This document shows positions 35,460 through 46,199 of a DNA stretch of 64,000 bases, piece after piece; position 1 is the first letter of the stretch, and every line of letters begins with the position of its first letter. This DNA is from Tipula vernalis (Eukaryota > Arthropoda > Insecta > Diptera > Tipulidae). The translations under genes were made by a program, and so were the position numbers. The stretch lies in assembly GCA_958295665.1 (NCBI GenBank), contig OY282560.1:98867930-98931929 (forward strand), read 5' to 3'. Below the pieces are notes generated by a model. That model saw only the letters and a program-made list of their open reading frames with translations. It was not told the DNA's origin and made no database searches.

Positions 35460-36795
35460 AGTTTTCATGGAAGACACGGCTTATATAGGTTGAGAAGGGC
35501 CTACAACGCGAAAATCAAATCAATCAGTGCCATTTTATATGAGCTGGCTCTTCCAAGAGAAATTTGAAAGCTAACAAAAGGACGTTGTTCTCTATTTTGC
35601 CTCATAGGAAAGATATCTCATGAATACGACATAACATGCAAGGGCTTAAAATTAAATTGAGCCTCATTTCAATACGATTACTGAGATCCCATTTTTATTT
35701 ATAATGGAACTGCGCTGATATGACAGGGTCCCATGCTTTTTCTCTAGAGTTCCGAAAATTATTTTACGATAGCCTCAGAGAGCTCTTTTGAATGCAGCAT
35801 TTTATCCCAAATGTTCTACAATATGGCCAGCTAGAATGAGACAGATGATATTTCTTAACCGATTATGCTTAATTGAAGCTTCCTCATTTCTAAAATGATT
35901 CTGTGACAATGTTCGGGAATATAAACAACAGGAATGGAACTAAGTAGGATGTTTTTTAAAATATGGCCTATTAGAACGGAATTTAATAAATATAAGAAAG
36001 TTCTGGAATATGGTCAAACTTGAACGGAGCCAAGTCGTTTCTTAATTGTTATGATGAAATTTGTTAATTGATAGAAATTTGGTCCTAAAATAGTTTTTGT
36101 GTGGAACCAGGTTATTTCTTAACGGATTGATTTTGCAAAAAATTCGACATGTTTTCCTAAGTTTAGCAAGTAAAGGCAATCTTTTTGTCAATTCGCCAGT
36201 TAATTTGAATCTTCCTGTAGTCACCTCCGTCATCAATAGATTCAAGAAAATGTTCACCGTTTGCAAGGACTTCGTTGAGAAAAGTTTGACACCCACACGA
36301 TTGACATCATTTTTGAACAGAGTACAAAAAAAGTACAACATCCCACCATTAGAACTGGTAATGGCATGAATAACTCGAAAACGGGCTATTTTCTGAAAAA
36401 ATTTCCAACGAACTTTTTTAACAAGGGGGAAATAAGTTGGTCTAATTTATTGTTAATTTAATGAACGTTTCCAAGGTTACTTTGTTTAATTTTTCCTTTG
36501 ACTCAACTATTACCAATCTTGATGATAATTTCATATTAAAACCAGGTAATCGTTTTTTAACATGTGAATGTAAGTTGAAGCGATTAATATTCATTTCAAA
36601 TTGAATTATATTCTTTGTGGAACACCAAACAGCCATTGGCGGAATTCAAGCGTTCCAGTTATGAACATAACTGTTAAATAGTTTGTAACATATTTTAATT
36701 TTATTGAATCCAATAGGCTTTATTTGCGTAGTGGGTTTTGTATAAGTAAAGTTTCGAGTTAACTTTAATTTCATGGTTAAATTTAGTTGAAATTT
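35460..36795. other. No gene recognised
   Basis: Contains loosely repeated phrases (ATATGGCC..TAGAA, near 35822, 35962 and 36010) but no domain. A 90-codon plus frame near 36100-36369 has no recognised similarity. Confidence 0.45.
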
Positions 36796-36900
36796 ATTGG
36801 GTTGGCAACTAAGTAGGCAAAATTGTCGAAACGAAATATTTAACCTTTCGCCATCTTTCAGGTAGCATCATAATTCCACTTTCATAAAAATTTTTGCAAA
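36796..36900 (+). mobile_element. mariner inverted-repeat end fragment
   Basis: TA followed by TTGGGTTGGCAACTAAGTAG (36798-) resembles the conserved end of mellifera/irritans-type mariners (TTGGCAACTAAGT). No transposase or opposite end was found nearby. Confidence 0.6.
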
Positions 36901-36926
36901 AAATTTAAGCAGGCGCGTTCCTACAA

Positions 36927-37021
36927 CACCATCATTATTGGAATGTGTATCATTCAAGAAGTAGACGCAAGGTCACGACATTACAGTGAAAGTGCGGTAA
37001 CACATTCCAATCATGATGGTG
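36927..37021. repeat. Hairpin with 24-bp stem
   Basis: CACCATCATTATTGGAATGT (36927-) pairs with ACATTCCAATCATGATGGTG in the right arm (36998-37021), with about three mismatches and a loop of 47 bases. The size resembles a microRNA precursor, but a transposon relic is also possible given the mariner end just upstream. Confidence 0.55.
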
Positions 37022-37104
37022 GACCTTTATGATTTGCCATTTCTGCGGAGGATTGTTGTAACATTACTTTCGATTCGAATTCGACAAAATTTACGTCTCT
37101 TGTT

Positions 37105-37335
37105 TCAAGTATACAATTGTTTTCTATTTCGCTTTCAAATTACGCTTTTTCTATTGCTATCTCAGTTTGTTTTGTACTTTTCCTTTCTTGACCTCGATAA
37201 AGTATCGCAAACAAAAGGTGAGGATGATAAAGAATGATGAATAGAAGTACGAATAGAAAATTATGTTATTCGAGCAAGCTGAGATAGCAGCAAAAAAATC
37301 ATAATTTAAAAACGAAATAGAGTTCAATTTTGATG
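37105..37335. repeat. Foldback, ~55-bp imperfect arms
   Basis: The reverse complement of about 37105-37165 (CTGAGATAGCAATAGAAAAA...) aligns with 37283-37335 (CTGAGATAGCAGCAAAAAAA..., then CGAAATAG). No ORF of known type is present. A 129-codon minus frame overlapping this area has no recognised similarity. Confidence 0.5.
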
Positions 37336-38875
37336 ATACAACATCCCACCTTGGCCGTTTTCGATCGTTTTTGGACGATGCACCCCTCCAAATATAAGGT
37401 AAACATTCAATCTCCAACTGATTCCTTTGATCGCTGTACTGAGTTTGTAATATTCCCCACATAAGCTCACTGTTTCGTATCGCCTCGAATTCCATCTGTC
37501 TTACTATAATAGGGCTGGCCGGACTGGTTTCAATGAATTCTTGCAAACATTTGAATCAAACAATGTCAATAATGCTTTTTATCCAGTAATATTGATTCGT
37601 AGCCTTGCTCGTCTGTACTGTTATCCTTATGGCAATTGAATTCATACCTTCCAGTTTCCGTAAGCAAATATCAAAAAACTACAATTGGCCCGACTCAATA
37701 ACGTGTAAAGTTGCCCTTGTCCCTGAACAATAAACTTCTTTCTCCATTTATCAATGTGGTCCAACATCAACCAACAAAGCTCACTTTCTATTCTCCCGTA
37801 ATCACGCCAAACGAGTTGTTACAAAAGTGCAAAACGTAAAGTGATATAAAATTAAAGAAGGAGATTAGGCAAATTTTAGATAAAACCAGCAGTAGAAAAA
37901 TGTTCTGGACTCTCGTGGGACAGGTACAAAAGAATTTCTTAGGAGCTTCAAATCAATCAATAGCCAGGGAGGGCGAATATTAATTCCTGTAACCCAGAGC
38001 CTTTGACACAGTTTGACACGGGGCAGGGTTAACGAAACTGAGGGCGTTGGACTTCCTTTCCTTTCGACAGTCGTTATAGATTATACTATTTAATTATTTA
38101 TTATTTTGTTTTAAGTGTGGCCGAATCTGGACCAAATATCTCTCAGTGACAAGTATTCCGGTTTAAAGGCACTAACCAACCGAACATTTTAGATTGCCTA
38201 GCTCTAGAGGAATTTGAAAAATGAAACGAAGATACAGCCATTCGAGAGTGATGGGTTCAGAGGTTTAGTGGATCATTTGGACGAAATTTTGGGAAATATC
38301 GTTATATTGACCGTTAAGACAATCATATCTAACAGTGAACTTACGCATCTGACATTTTTTCGAAAGTTATTTTTTGATTCCAAATGGTTTCCACTATGTC
38401 TGAATTTTTGCACCTGCGTTCGTTCACCGTTAAGACGACGACGTCGTCCTAACAGTCAATTAACGTGGGTGCGGAAATTCGGGTACAGTTTCTCATGACG
38501 AACATTTTGGTATCAAAGATGACTTTCGAAAAAAAGGCCGGATAAATGTTAGACAAAAATGTTTCGAAAAAATGTTAGTTATACATATTTTGCTATGAAA
38601 ATCCTCAAACTGTATCAAGGGAACTGAAGGTCACCTAAGCAAAATAAAGAATTAGATGATTAGAATGTGGAGAATCAACTAAAGTGAATCGAATCACATA
38701 ACATTTGCATTGAATAAACGCGAATATCCAGTGATCAAATTGAGTTTATAATGTCGCCATACCTTAACAATCAATCGTCAAATATTTGGGTCTTCGATTT
38801 CTTGATAAAAGGTTGACCTAGATAAAGCACATTGAATCAAAGCGCAATCAAATAACAATAAAATTCTCAAATCAT
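37336..38875. other. No gene recognised
   Basis: AT-rich and without domains. Nothing further seen. Confidence 0.5.
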
Positions 38876-39529
38876 TGCGGATATAACCGTTTAGGAAAAC
38901 GTTGCGTTCTTATTCAACGCTCAACAATGACTTTTTCTATTCAATCCTAATTTAAAGTACGATCGCCCCAAATTTTATTTTTTATTTTATTTTTTTTAAT
39001 AGCCAGAGTTATTTACAGTGCCCTAGCACTGTAGAAAATCGTCATGATACCCCTTGAACATTGACGTTATAACCGTTTAGGAAAGCGTTGTGTTACATAT
39101 GAAACGTTCAACAACGACTATTCAATCCAAAAGTGAAGGGTGGGCCATCTGTTGGTCCTTTTTTCAAAAAAAATCGTCGCTTTGTTAATTGGATGCTTGG
39201 ACGAAATGATGGTTTTTCATCAAATATCATCTTTAGCGATGAAGCTCATTTTCATTTTAATGGATGGCCGTTTCTTTTTTTTTTTTTTTTTTTTTTAAAG
39301 CGAACAGGAAAATGCCCTTACATTGAATGGGGCACGTTATCGCAACATATTAACTGGTTTTATGTGGCCCAAATTGAATGAATTGCCTGTCAACGACCTC
39401 TGGTTTCAACAAAACGAAGCGGCGTGCCACGCAAATCGTGCAACAATCCATTTATTGTCAACAAAATTTGCTGGTCGCATAATTTCAAGAAATTGTGAAG
39501 TTCCTTGGCCAGCAAGAAGTCCGGATTTA

Positions 39530-41293
39530 GGTTAGGTTAGATTGGAGTGGCTGCTTAGGCGCACTTAGACTGGTGACGGTCCATTGTGATACCACAGAAT
39601 ATAACCCCTTTACCCCTATTGGAACCATTTCGAGCTACTTCTGTAGTGCAAGACTTCCCGCACTTTAATGTTTTCGAGATCCGAGAGGCAGTCCATCCTG
39701 AACTTACCCAAGTGTTTGTACCTTCTGAGTGCCAATGCTGGACATGAGCAAAGGAAGTGGACCAACGTCTCTTCCTCCTCTTCGTCCAAGCAGCTCCTGT
39801 AGAAGTCATTTGCCTCCAGACCCAGCCTTCTTGCATGTTCTCCAAAAAGGCAGAATTCCTACGACCGTTCTTAATTCACGTTTGCGTAGGGATATTAATG
39901 ACCTAACTTGTCTTGCAACTCTACAGGTGAGGATGTTAGACCACCTTTCCCCCGCTGAGGATAGCGCCTGCTTCCGAAGTGCTTGTCTCAGCGCTGTGAT
40001 AGGCCTCCTCAAACTTGCCCTTTCCGGTTGCAGCTGGAGAGTCGTACCATGCCTAGCAAGTTCATCCGCCCTGCAGTTCCCCATGACGCCCGAGAGACCT
40101 GGGACCCAGATTACCTGGATATTGAAATGCTCACCCATCTCATTTACAGATGAGCGACAACTCAACGCCACCCGTGACGCCAAAGACACCGATTCTAACG
40201 ATCGGATCGCCGCTTGACTGTCGCATAGATTGCGATATCATCTGAGGATACCACATTATGCTTCAACCACGTCATGATCTCCTCAATCGCTACGACTTCA
40301 GCTTGGTACACGCTGCAGTAATCAGGGAGACGAATAGAAATGTTTACATTTAATCTGTCACAGAATACTCCAGCTCCCACTTTGCCGTCTAGCTTGGAGC
40401 CATCTGTGAAGAATTGCAACGCTTCGGTTTCCAATAACGGTCTATTCCTCCAGAATTCCCTTGAAGGGAAGGAGGTTCGAAATCGCTTCTCGAAGCGTAT
40501 AGTAGGTTTAATATAGTCAAGATTCACCAGCTCATCCTTCAACGATGTAACGATAGTAGAGTGTCCTTTACTAAGACACCTCCACTGAGAGACGGCTGCG
40601 GGTCGTACAGCCGTATTTGCCGCCATCTGTTTGCCAAAAATGTCGACCGGAAGAAGGTGCAACATATCCTCTAAGGCACTTGTCGGTGTCGACCTCAGAC
40701 AGAGCTGGCCACCAAACACCCACCCCGTACATGAGTACAGGTCTCACTACAGCGGTGTAGAGCCAGTGTACCACCTCCGGCTTGAGACCCCATCTATGAC
40801 CAATGGCGTTCCTACAGGAGTACAAATCTATAGTAGCTTTGTTTATTCTCTCCAACATGTGGGCCTCCAACTAAGCTTACTGTCTAAGATAATGCCCAGA
40901 TATCTAGCTCTATCAGTAAAAGCCAGTCTCGTGCCATTTAAGGTAGGAGGGACAACTACCGGGATTTTGTATTTCTTAGTGAAGAGTACCAGCTCTGTCT
41001 TGGAAGGGTTTATACCAAGTCCACATTTGCCAGCCCATTTCGTAAATCGTTACTTGGTATCGTGGACTTGGTATCGCATTCTGCATTACGTCTACAATCG
41101 TGCCCAGGAATTTCCCGGTAACAGCTAAAGTTACGTCATCTGCGTAAGCGATAACTTCAATACCCTCTCTCTCCAATTCTAGTAGTAACCCGTAGCTACC
41201 GCAGGAATATTATTTCTCAGTATTTTGGGATGCGCCGGATTCGCCAGTCTCGCTAATCCTCATACCATCTGTAGAGGACTTGTCAGTGCCCGT
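39530..41293 (-). mobile_element. 5'-truncated LINE with telomere-like 3' tail
   Basis: The flanks AAGTCCGGATTTA (39517-39529 and 41294-41306) are a perfect 13-bp target duplication cut into the transposase SPDL motif. On the element strand the 3' end reads CTAACCTAACC at the junction. Contents are partial RT, RNase H and zinc knuckle. The outer 110 bp at the 5' end do not match RT of the sibling copy at 47.6-52.7 kb. Confidence 0.95.
39555..41176 (-). pseudogene. LINE RT (C-terminal), RNase H and zinc knuckle
   Basis: Frames in order: EREGIEVIAYADDVTLAVTG (RT YADD box, about 41170-41110), the thumb ATIDLYSCRNAIGHRWGLKP with VLMYGVGVWWPALSE, RNase H FFTDGSKLDGKVGAGVFCDR (first Asp), YQAEVVAIEEIMTWLKHNVV (Glu), IAIYATVKRRSDR in place of DSQAAIK, IQVIWVPGLSGVMGNCRADE (last Asp), and finally a zinc knuckle C-x2-C..H..C near 39740-39800. 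At least five frameshifts. It is a sibling of the 47.7-51.3 kb gene. Confidence 0.92.
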
Positions 41294-41790
41294 AAGTCCG
41301 GATTTAACACCACTTGATTATTTTTCATGGGGTTATCTGAAAAGTAAGGTTTATGCTAATCATCCATAAAAAATTCAACGACTTAAAAAAAAATCGAATG
41401 TTTTTCATCCCAAAATGTGTGTTAGAAATAGAAAACTAACAGATGGCCCACCCTGTATGAACGTTCCAATTTTTTTTTTTATTTATTTAGTGGCCAGGAT
41501 TATTGACAATGGCCTAGTCCAACAAAAAAACATCGCTAGCCCGATGGCCATTGAGGTTTCCACCATTTCGGAATGCGAATGGCTTCCTATTCAATCCTTC
41601 TCTTCTAGTTCTGTAGAAATTCATAACTAGACCGATGGTTATGAAGTTTTCACTATTTAAAAATGCGTTGGTTTTCTATATTCAACGTTCAATAGCTACT
41701 TTCTATTCAATCCTAATTTTAAGTACGATTGCCTCAATTTTTTTTTTTAATGGCCGGGATTATCGGCAAAAGCGTGAGATATTTATTATT

Positions 41791-42542
41791 CATCTGCGGG
41801 GAAACAATCAAAGGAAAATAACAAGAAATGCCCGCTGCATTGGTGAAACTTCTAATGGTAGTGTAGAGTCCCGGAATTAGAAAAACCATTTTAGAATAAT
41901 CAATAAGGGAATAGCATAGTTCTATCAACGGCCATATTCAAGAACTTTATCTAAAAATATTTTTAGGGTCCCATTTCCATGGCAAATGTCAAATTTCACT
42001 AAAATCGGTTCAAAAATAGGTAAATTCAATCCTAATAGGCCGAGTTTCAGAACTTCATCTAAAAATCATTTTAGAAATGTCAAATTTCACTAATATAGAA
42101 GGTATTTTCTGTAGCGTTGTTTGAATGGTTTGATCACATTTTGGTCCAGTGGCTGCAGTAGAGCAGTGGTATAACAAAATTTCGGTGCTCGGCAGATTGT
42201 TTTCCTCTGCCTTGTTTATTTTCTTCTATTTGTAAAGCCACGTTTCTCTCGTTCTCACCAATTGCCCAGTCCATTATTTCGTTCTGCGTTAAATTATTGT
42301 GGTTTACACTTAAATTGTAAAGTCTCGCCAGGGGAATATTATCTTCTTCCGTAAAATAATCAGCTGATATGTTGAATTCAATTTTGTTAATCGATGAAAA
42401 CAAATGTTTAAATGAACTTTTGACAACTTACTGCGGGAGGTCATTCCAGGCTTCAACAATGTAAAATACCACGTCAATGGCCGCCAATTTTTTTAAGAGA
42501 AGAAATCATAGCGTTATTTCCATTGCCACTTAGGGCCGCGAG
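41791..42542. other. No gene recognised
   Basis: Contains a diverged direct repeat: AGAACTT.ATCTAAAAAT followed by AAATGTCAAATTTCACTAA occurs near 41940-42002 and 42050-42097. Nothing else seen. Confidence 0.5.
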
Positions 42543-42699
42543 GGTTAGGTTATGGTTAAGTTGGCGGTCCACTAGGACCGGCAAAAACACAAAACTGGTC
42601 CCTTGCCATACCACAATTTATTATTTATCGCTGAATACTCCTGACGTCAACCCTACTAAGGTCCGTCAGATCATTTAAAAGTTGAGCCCCTAGAAACTT

Positions 42700-44080
42700 T
42701 AGTTTGTCTGAAGTACTGTCTCTTCCTCTTCTTCGTCTTCACAATTACGATAGCAGTCATGTGATAAGAATCCAAGTCTACTCGCATGCGTACTTATGAG
42801 GCAGTGTCCTGTAATCACTCCAACAAACATATTGACCTGACTCCGCTAAAGTGAGATCATTTGTTTGGATCGCCAAACCCGAACGCAAGAGGCATTTCAA
42901 TATATCCCTTCTGCTTTTTGTAATACGGCCCATGGTGCTACGCTGAGCCATCTCGTCGACTTTTATATTCCCTGTACTATTGAAGTGTCCTGGCACCCAT
43001 ATACTATGGATGTTGAAATAACCTGCCATCTCATTAAGAGATGAGAGTCAGTGGAATACTTTCGACGCGAGGAGGTGTGATTGAAGCGGTTTAATGGCTA
43101 ATTTAATTATTCCGTGGGGGAAATACATTAGTGTTAAAATTAGTACCCCTCCATCCTTGTAGGTGGGGCGGAGGGTAACTTTTAAACTAAAATATGAACC
43201 CCTTATTTTTATTGCAGATTCAGATTTTTCGGCTAAAAGTATGTAGGATTCGACTGAAACATTTTTTTCGATTCATGATAGATGGCGCTGTAATTGACGA
43301 TATTCTTTTTCGATTTCTTCTACTGAGAACCTACGCAAACGATTCTGCAATATGTCTGCAATAAAAATACGACGGTTTCATTCTAAATACTCGAAAGTGG
43401 TCGTCAAAAAATTTATTCATTTTGCAAATTTCTAATAACTGGGAAAATGGTGCTTGATTTACATGAGTCCCTCGCCTCATCATCTTTCAGTCGAAAAAGA
43501 ATATCGTCAATTACAGCGCCATCTATCATGAATCGAAAAAAATGTTTCAGTCAAATCCTACGTATTTTTAGCCGTAGAATCCGAATCGGCAATAACAAAT
43601 AAAGTTTCATATTTTAGTTTCAAATAACCCCCCGCCCCACCTACAAGGAGGAGTGGGGGGTACTAATTTTAATTCAAATGTATTTCCCACACGGAATAAT
43701 TAAATGTTGATCTTTACCATTTTTTTTCTTAGATTCGCTTATTTTCCGAGATATTTGAGTGTATCAGGTCAAAAAAAAAATCACCCGGTTATGCGAATAT
43801 AACCAACCGATATTACATTATACCTCAACAAGTCTACATCTTCCTTTATGGCAGTTACTTCAGCTTGAAAAATGCTAGAATAGTCGGGGAGACGGATGGA
43901 GAGGTGTATCAGATGGTTCTCACAGAACACCCCAGCCCCGACTTTGCCATCCCTTTTAGAACCATCAGTGAAGAAGTTTATAACTCCTGGTCCCAGAACT
44001 GCAACAGGGGCGATATTTGACCTAATGAAAAGAAATGTGATACCGCTTGTACGGCGGCATTCGAAAAGCAAAAGGTTAAA
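42700..44080 (-). pseudogene. LINE RNase H and zinc knuckle, interrupted
   Basis: Right part (44080-43798): FECRRTSGITFLFIRSNIAP, VINFFTDGSKRDGKVGAGVF (first Asp), YSSIFQAEVTAIKEDVDLLR (Glu), NVISVGYIRI. Left part (43098-42700): LAIKPLQSHL, SLLNEMAGYFNIH then IWVPGHFNSTGNIKVDEMAQ (final Asp), and a C-terminal region with C.NCEDEEEE-like zinc residues near 42735. The YSDSQA segment holding the third catalytic Asp is missing at the insertion site. Confidence 0.82.
43101..43705. mobile_element. Long palindromic MITE with ~214-bp inverted arms
   Basis: Left arm 43101-43313 and right arm 43491-43705 are inverted copies at roughly 85-90 percent identity, both opening ATTTAATTATTCCGTG, with a 177-bp unpaired centre. 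No ORF. Each arm holds AGATGGCGCT (43280-43289, and 43515-43524 in reverse). TTAA or TA next to the ends could be the target, but the duplication is unclear. Confidence 0.85.
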
Positions 44081-45076
44081 ATACGAATTTAAATATTTAT
44101 AACGGTGCATTTCTTGACCATTTTTTTCTATGTAGGCATTTTTCCATGTGCACTTTTTTCTTGTACGTTTTTTCCCCATAGAATCTTTCTGAGCATATTG
44201 TCTTCTGTTGTTTTATTCACATTTTAAGCGAATAATTGCAAATTTTCGATTTGTTAATTTATGACTTCACATAAAATTTAATTTCTTAATTTTAAATAAA
44301 CAATGACGAAGGATTACACAAATTTGGTTGGCACTTTCTAACTTTGTAAATTTTGTGAGTAATAATTTCAATACATGTCTTGAAGTGTGACAAATTTTAA
44401 TTTCAACAAAAATGTTTAATTTAGGGTGCCAAATTTTGAATACCATTTTGTTAATATTAAAGTATTTTTTTTTTTTTGTTTTTAGAATTCTTCGATTTTT
44501 GTTGTTATGAATACTAAATTTGTTTAATTTACTCAACGAAATATTTTAAATGTTTTGTTAATTAAATTTGTAAACAGTATGGTGCTCCATATAGATTCTT
44601 GTTTTAACAATTATTATTTAAATCATTTTACTGAGTGATTTTATATAACATTTTTAACGAGTGCATTCCTATCTAAACAAATGATTATTATTTTGTAATT
44701 TTGTTTAAATATAGCGCCGCGCAGAGGTGTGTTATCAAACGTGTATGACACATATTTCATCAATAATTTGATTATAATTTGTTTTTAGTTAATACTTGTA
44801 AACGTGTATTTACTTATGAATGATACTTAGATAGGTTCGTAAAACAACAAAAATCCCTTAGTAAATAAATGAAACGCACAAATTGACAAGCGTAAATTGT
44901 CTAAATACTGATACAAGTAAATGAAATATTTGCTTGTTCAAATCAAAATTTGTCGGTTTTTTTTTTATACGAGTATATACATACATAATAACTCGTTATC
45001 TATTAGTTGTAATTTTGTTTACCATAATTTATAGTAACATAATTTTTTTTTTTTATTTTTTTTTGTACAATTGCAG
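44081..45076. other. No gene recognised
   Basis: Very AT-rich, with many homopolymer runs. It ends in a pyrimidine tract and TTGCAG, used below as a splice acceptor. It could be the intron or promoter side of the exon that follows. Confidence 0.5.
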
Positions 45077-45421
45077 GTTAATCATTATTCAATGTGTAGA
45101 TCAGCAACGATAAGAAATTTCTATTTCGATGAAGAAAAATATTCAAAATCTGATAAAATTAATTTCAAAGTGATAAATTAAATTAAATAAATAAGTAAAA
45201 AAAAAATTATTATTAAAATAAAAAATATATAAAAAATTAAGTTATGTAAAAGTGTCTATTTAGGTTTAATTTATAGTTATTTTCTATTAAAAATTAAATA
45301 AATATTTAGATAAGCAAAAAAAAAAAAAAAAAAATTGGAAGTGTTAAGTTTATATTTTTGTATTTTTTTTGTGCGCGAAAGAGTTAAAAAAATCATTTTT
45401 ACTGTGAAAATTTAAAAGAAA
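45077..45421 (+). other. Probable 5' untranslated part of an exon
   Basis: Directly after a long T-rich tract and TACAATTGCAG, a good 3' splice site, about 345 bp run to ATG at 45422. AT-rich with short A runs and several stops, as expected of untranslated leader. Transcription starting within this stretch is an alternative. Confidence 0.45.
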
Positions 45422-45565
45422 ATGCGAACAAAAAATTTTATATTGGTACTATCATGTGGTATAGCAATATTTTTTTTATTAATTTTATGGGGACCGAATG
45501 GACAACAAAATGATTCAATTAAAAGTATAGTTTCACAAACACACTTACATTTTAGAGAATTTCAG
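45422..45565 (+). CDS. First coding exon of a host gene: type II membrane anchor
   Basis: ATG lies in the context AAAGAAAATG, suited to insect initiation. It opens 48 codons: MRTKNFILVLSCGIAIFFLL, then ILWGPNGQQNDSIKSIVSQT and HLHFREFQ. A short basic N-terminus is followed at once by a hydrophobic segment (residues 6-23) and a polar stretch. This is the layout of a signal anchor in Golgi glycosyltransferases and sulfotransferases. The frame ends exactly at CAG|GTGAGT, a consensus 5' splice site, in phase 0. Reading through would meet a stop nine codons later. I cannot name the gene. The next exon is not seen in the remaining 18 kb, so the intron may be long and full of transposons, or the exon is a chance match. 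A secreted protein with a signal peptide is an alternative. Confidence 0.5.
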
Positions 45566-46199
45566 GTGAGTTTTAAAATAAATTTAATTATTTAGAATTT
45601 TTTATAGATCACCTAATAATTTCGAATATACACATCTCGAAAATAAAGGGTTGTAAAAGAAAATTAGTAAACTAAATTATTTTCTTGGCCGATCAAGTGC
45701 AATTTTATTTCCTAATAAGATTTCTTAAAAAGATTATTTAAAAGAATTTAAAAAACCCAGTAGCCCCTCAAAATTATTTTAAAGGTCATTTCAAGGTCAT
45801 CGATAATAACTCCCACAAAATAAAACAACTGCGTTGGTGGAACGTTTTCTCTACAATGATTTGTTTGCGAGTTTATTCAGGTGGCTCACATTAAGTGTTT
45901 CAGTCACCAATGTATATCAATACAATTTGATATTTGAAACAATCGGTAATTACTTGAAGATAATCAAAATGTTGCAGTTCCAGTAAATTACAGCGATTAC
46001 ATTATGGTGGCAGGACGTATTCATTAGCTCACGCAGAAAGTAAATGTCGAAGAAACATAGAACAAACTGGTTCTAAACACTCTCAAGTATGTATAAGTCG
46101 TTTGTGACCGGATTCACAAAATTTGTTATTAGAAGCTGGGGTGATAAACGGTTTTAATTCAGTAAATGAAAATGTAAAAAATACACAGATTTTTAGCGC
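45566..46199. other. Probable intron start, no gene recognised
   Basis: Begins with the GTGAGT donor. AT-rich, no repeat family recognised. Confidence 0.45.

Larger units (their letters stand above)
39165..41410 (+). pseudogene. IS630/Tc1-like transposase fragment, interrupted by LINE
   Basis: Left of the LINE: NRRFVNWMLGRNDGFSSNII, then FSDEAHFHFNGW (first catalytic Asp), a T/Phe run, GARYRNILTGFMWPKLNELP, WFQQNEAACHANRATIHLLS, FAGRIISRNCEVPWPARSPD. Right of it (41294-): SPDLTPLDYFSWGYLKSKVY, the last catalytic block. Normal QQDGATCH is QQNEAACH here, so the second Asp is Asn. A gap after NGW removes the tract between the first and second blocks. The family is widespread in insects, often with a DUF4817-type N-terminus, absent here. 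Confidence 0.85.
39137..41455 (+). mobile_element. Non-autonomous IS630/Tc1-like transposon split by a LINE
   Basis: Inverted ends AGGGTGGGCCATCTGTT (39137-39153) and AACAGATGGCCCACCCT (41438-41454) match perfectly over 17 bp. Without the LINE and its duplicated target, only about 540 bp remain, so this is an internally deleted copy that kept the 3' half of a transposase. Confidence 0.88.
38876..41790. repeat. Tandem repeat (~190-270-bp unit), interrupted
   Basis: A unit with TAACCGTTTAGGAAAACGTT, TTCAACG.TCAACAA.GACT, TATTCAATCCTAATTT, AAGTACGAT.GCC, a T run, then A.TGGCC.GGATTATTG recurs from 38878, from 39069, and within 41470-41790. The middle is occupied by the transposon at 39137-41455. 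Units are diverged by substitutions and small gaps. Unit function unknown. Confidence 0.7.
42543..44080 (-). mobile_element. LINE fragment with telomere-like tail, split by a MITE
   Basis: The 3' end is GGTTAGGTTATGGTTAAG on the plus strand (42543-), followed by a 3' UTR almost word-for-word that of the fragment at 60161 (GGCGGTCCACTAGGACC). Zinc-knuckle and RNase H sequence follow. Homology stops near 43098 and resumes near 43798. The gap holds a palindromic MITE plus about 90 bp of unknown sequence. Confidence 0.85.

Noticed and set aside
37157..37546. 129-codon minus-strand frame as a host gene
   Set aside because: No recognised similarity, and half of it overlaps a foldback repeat; no splice-bounded support.
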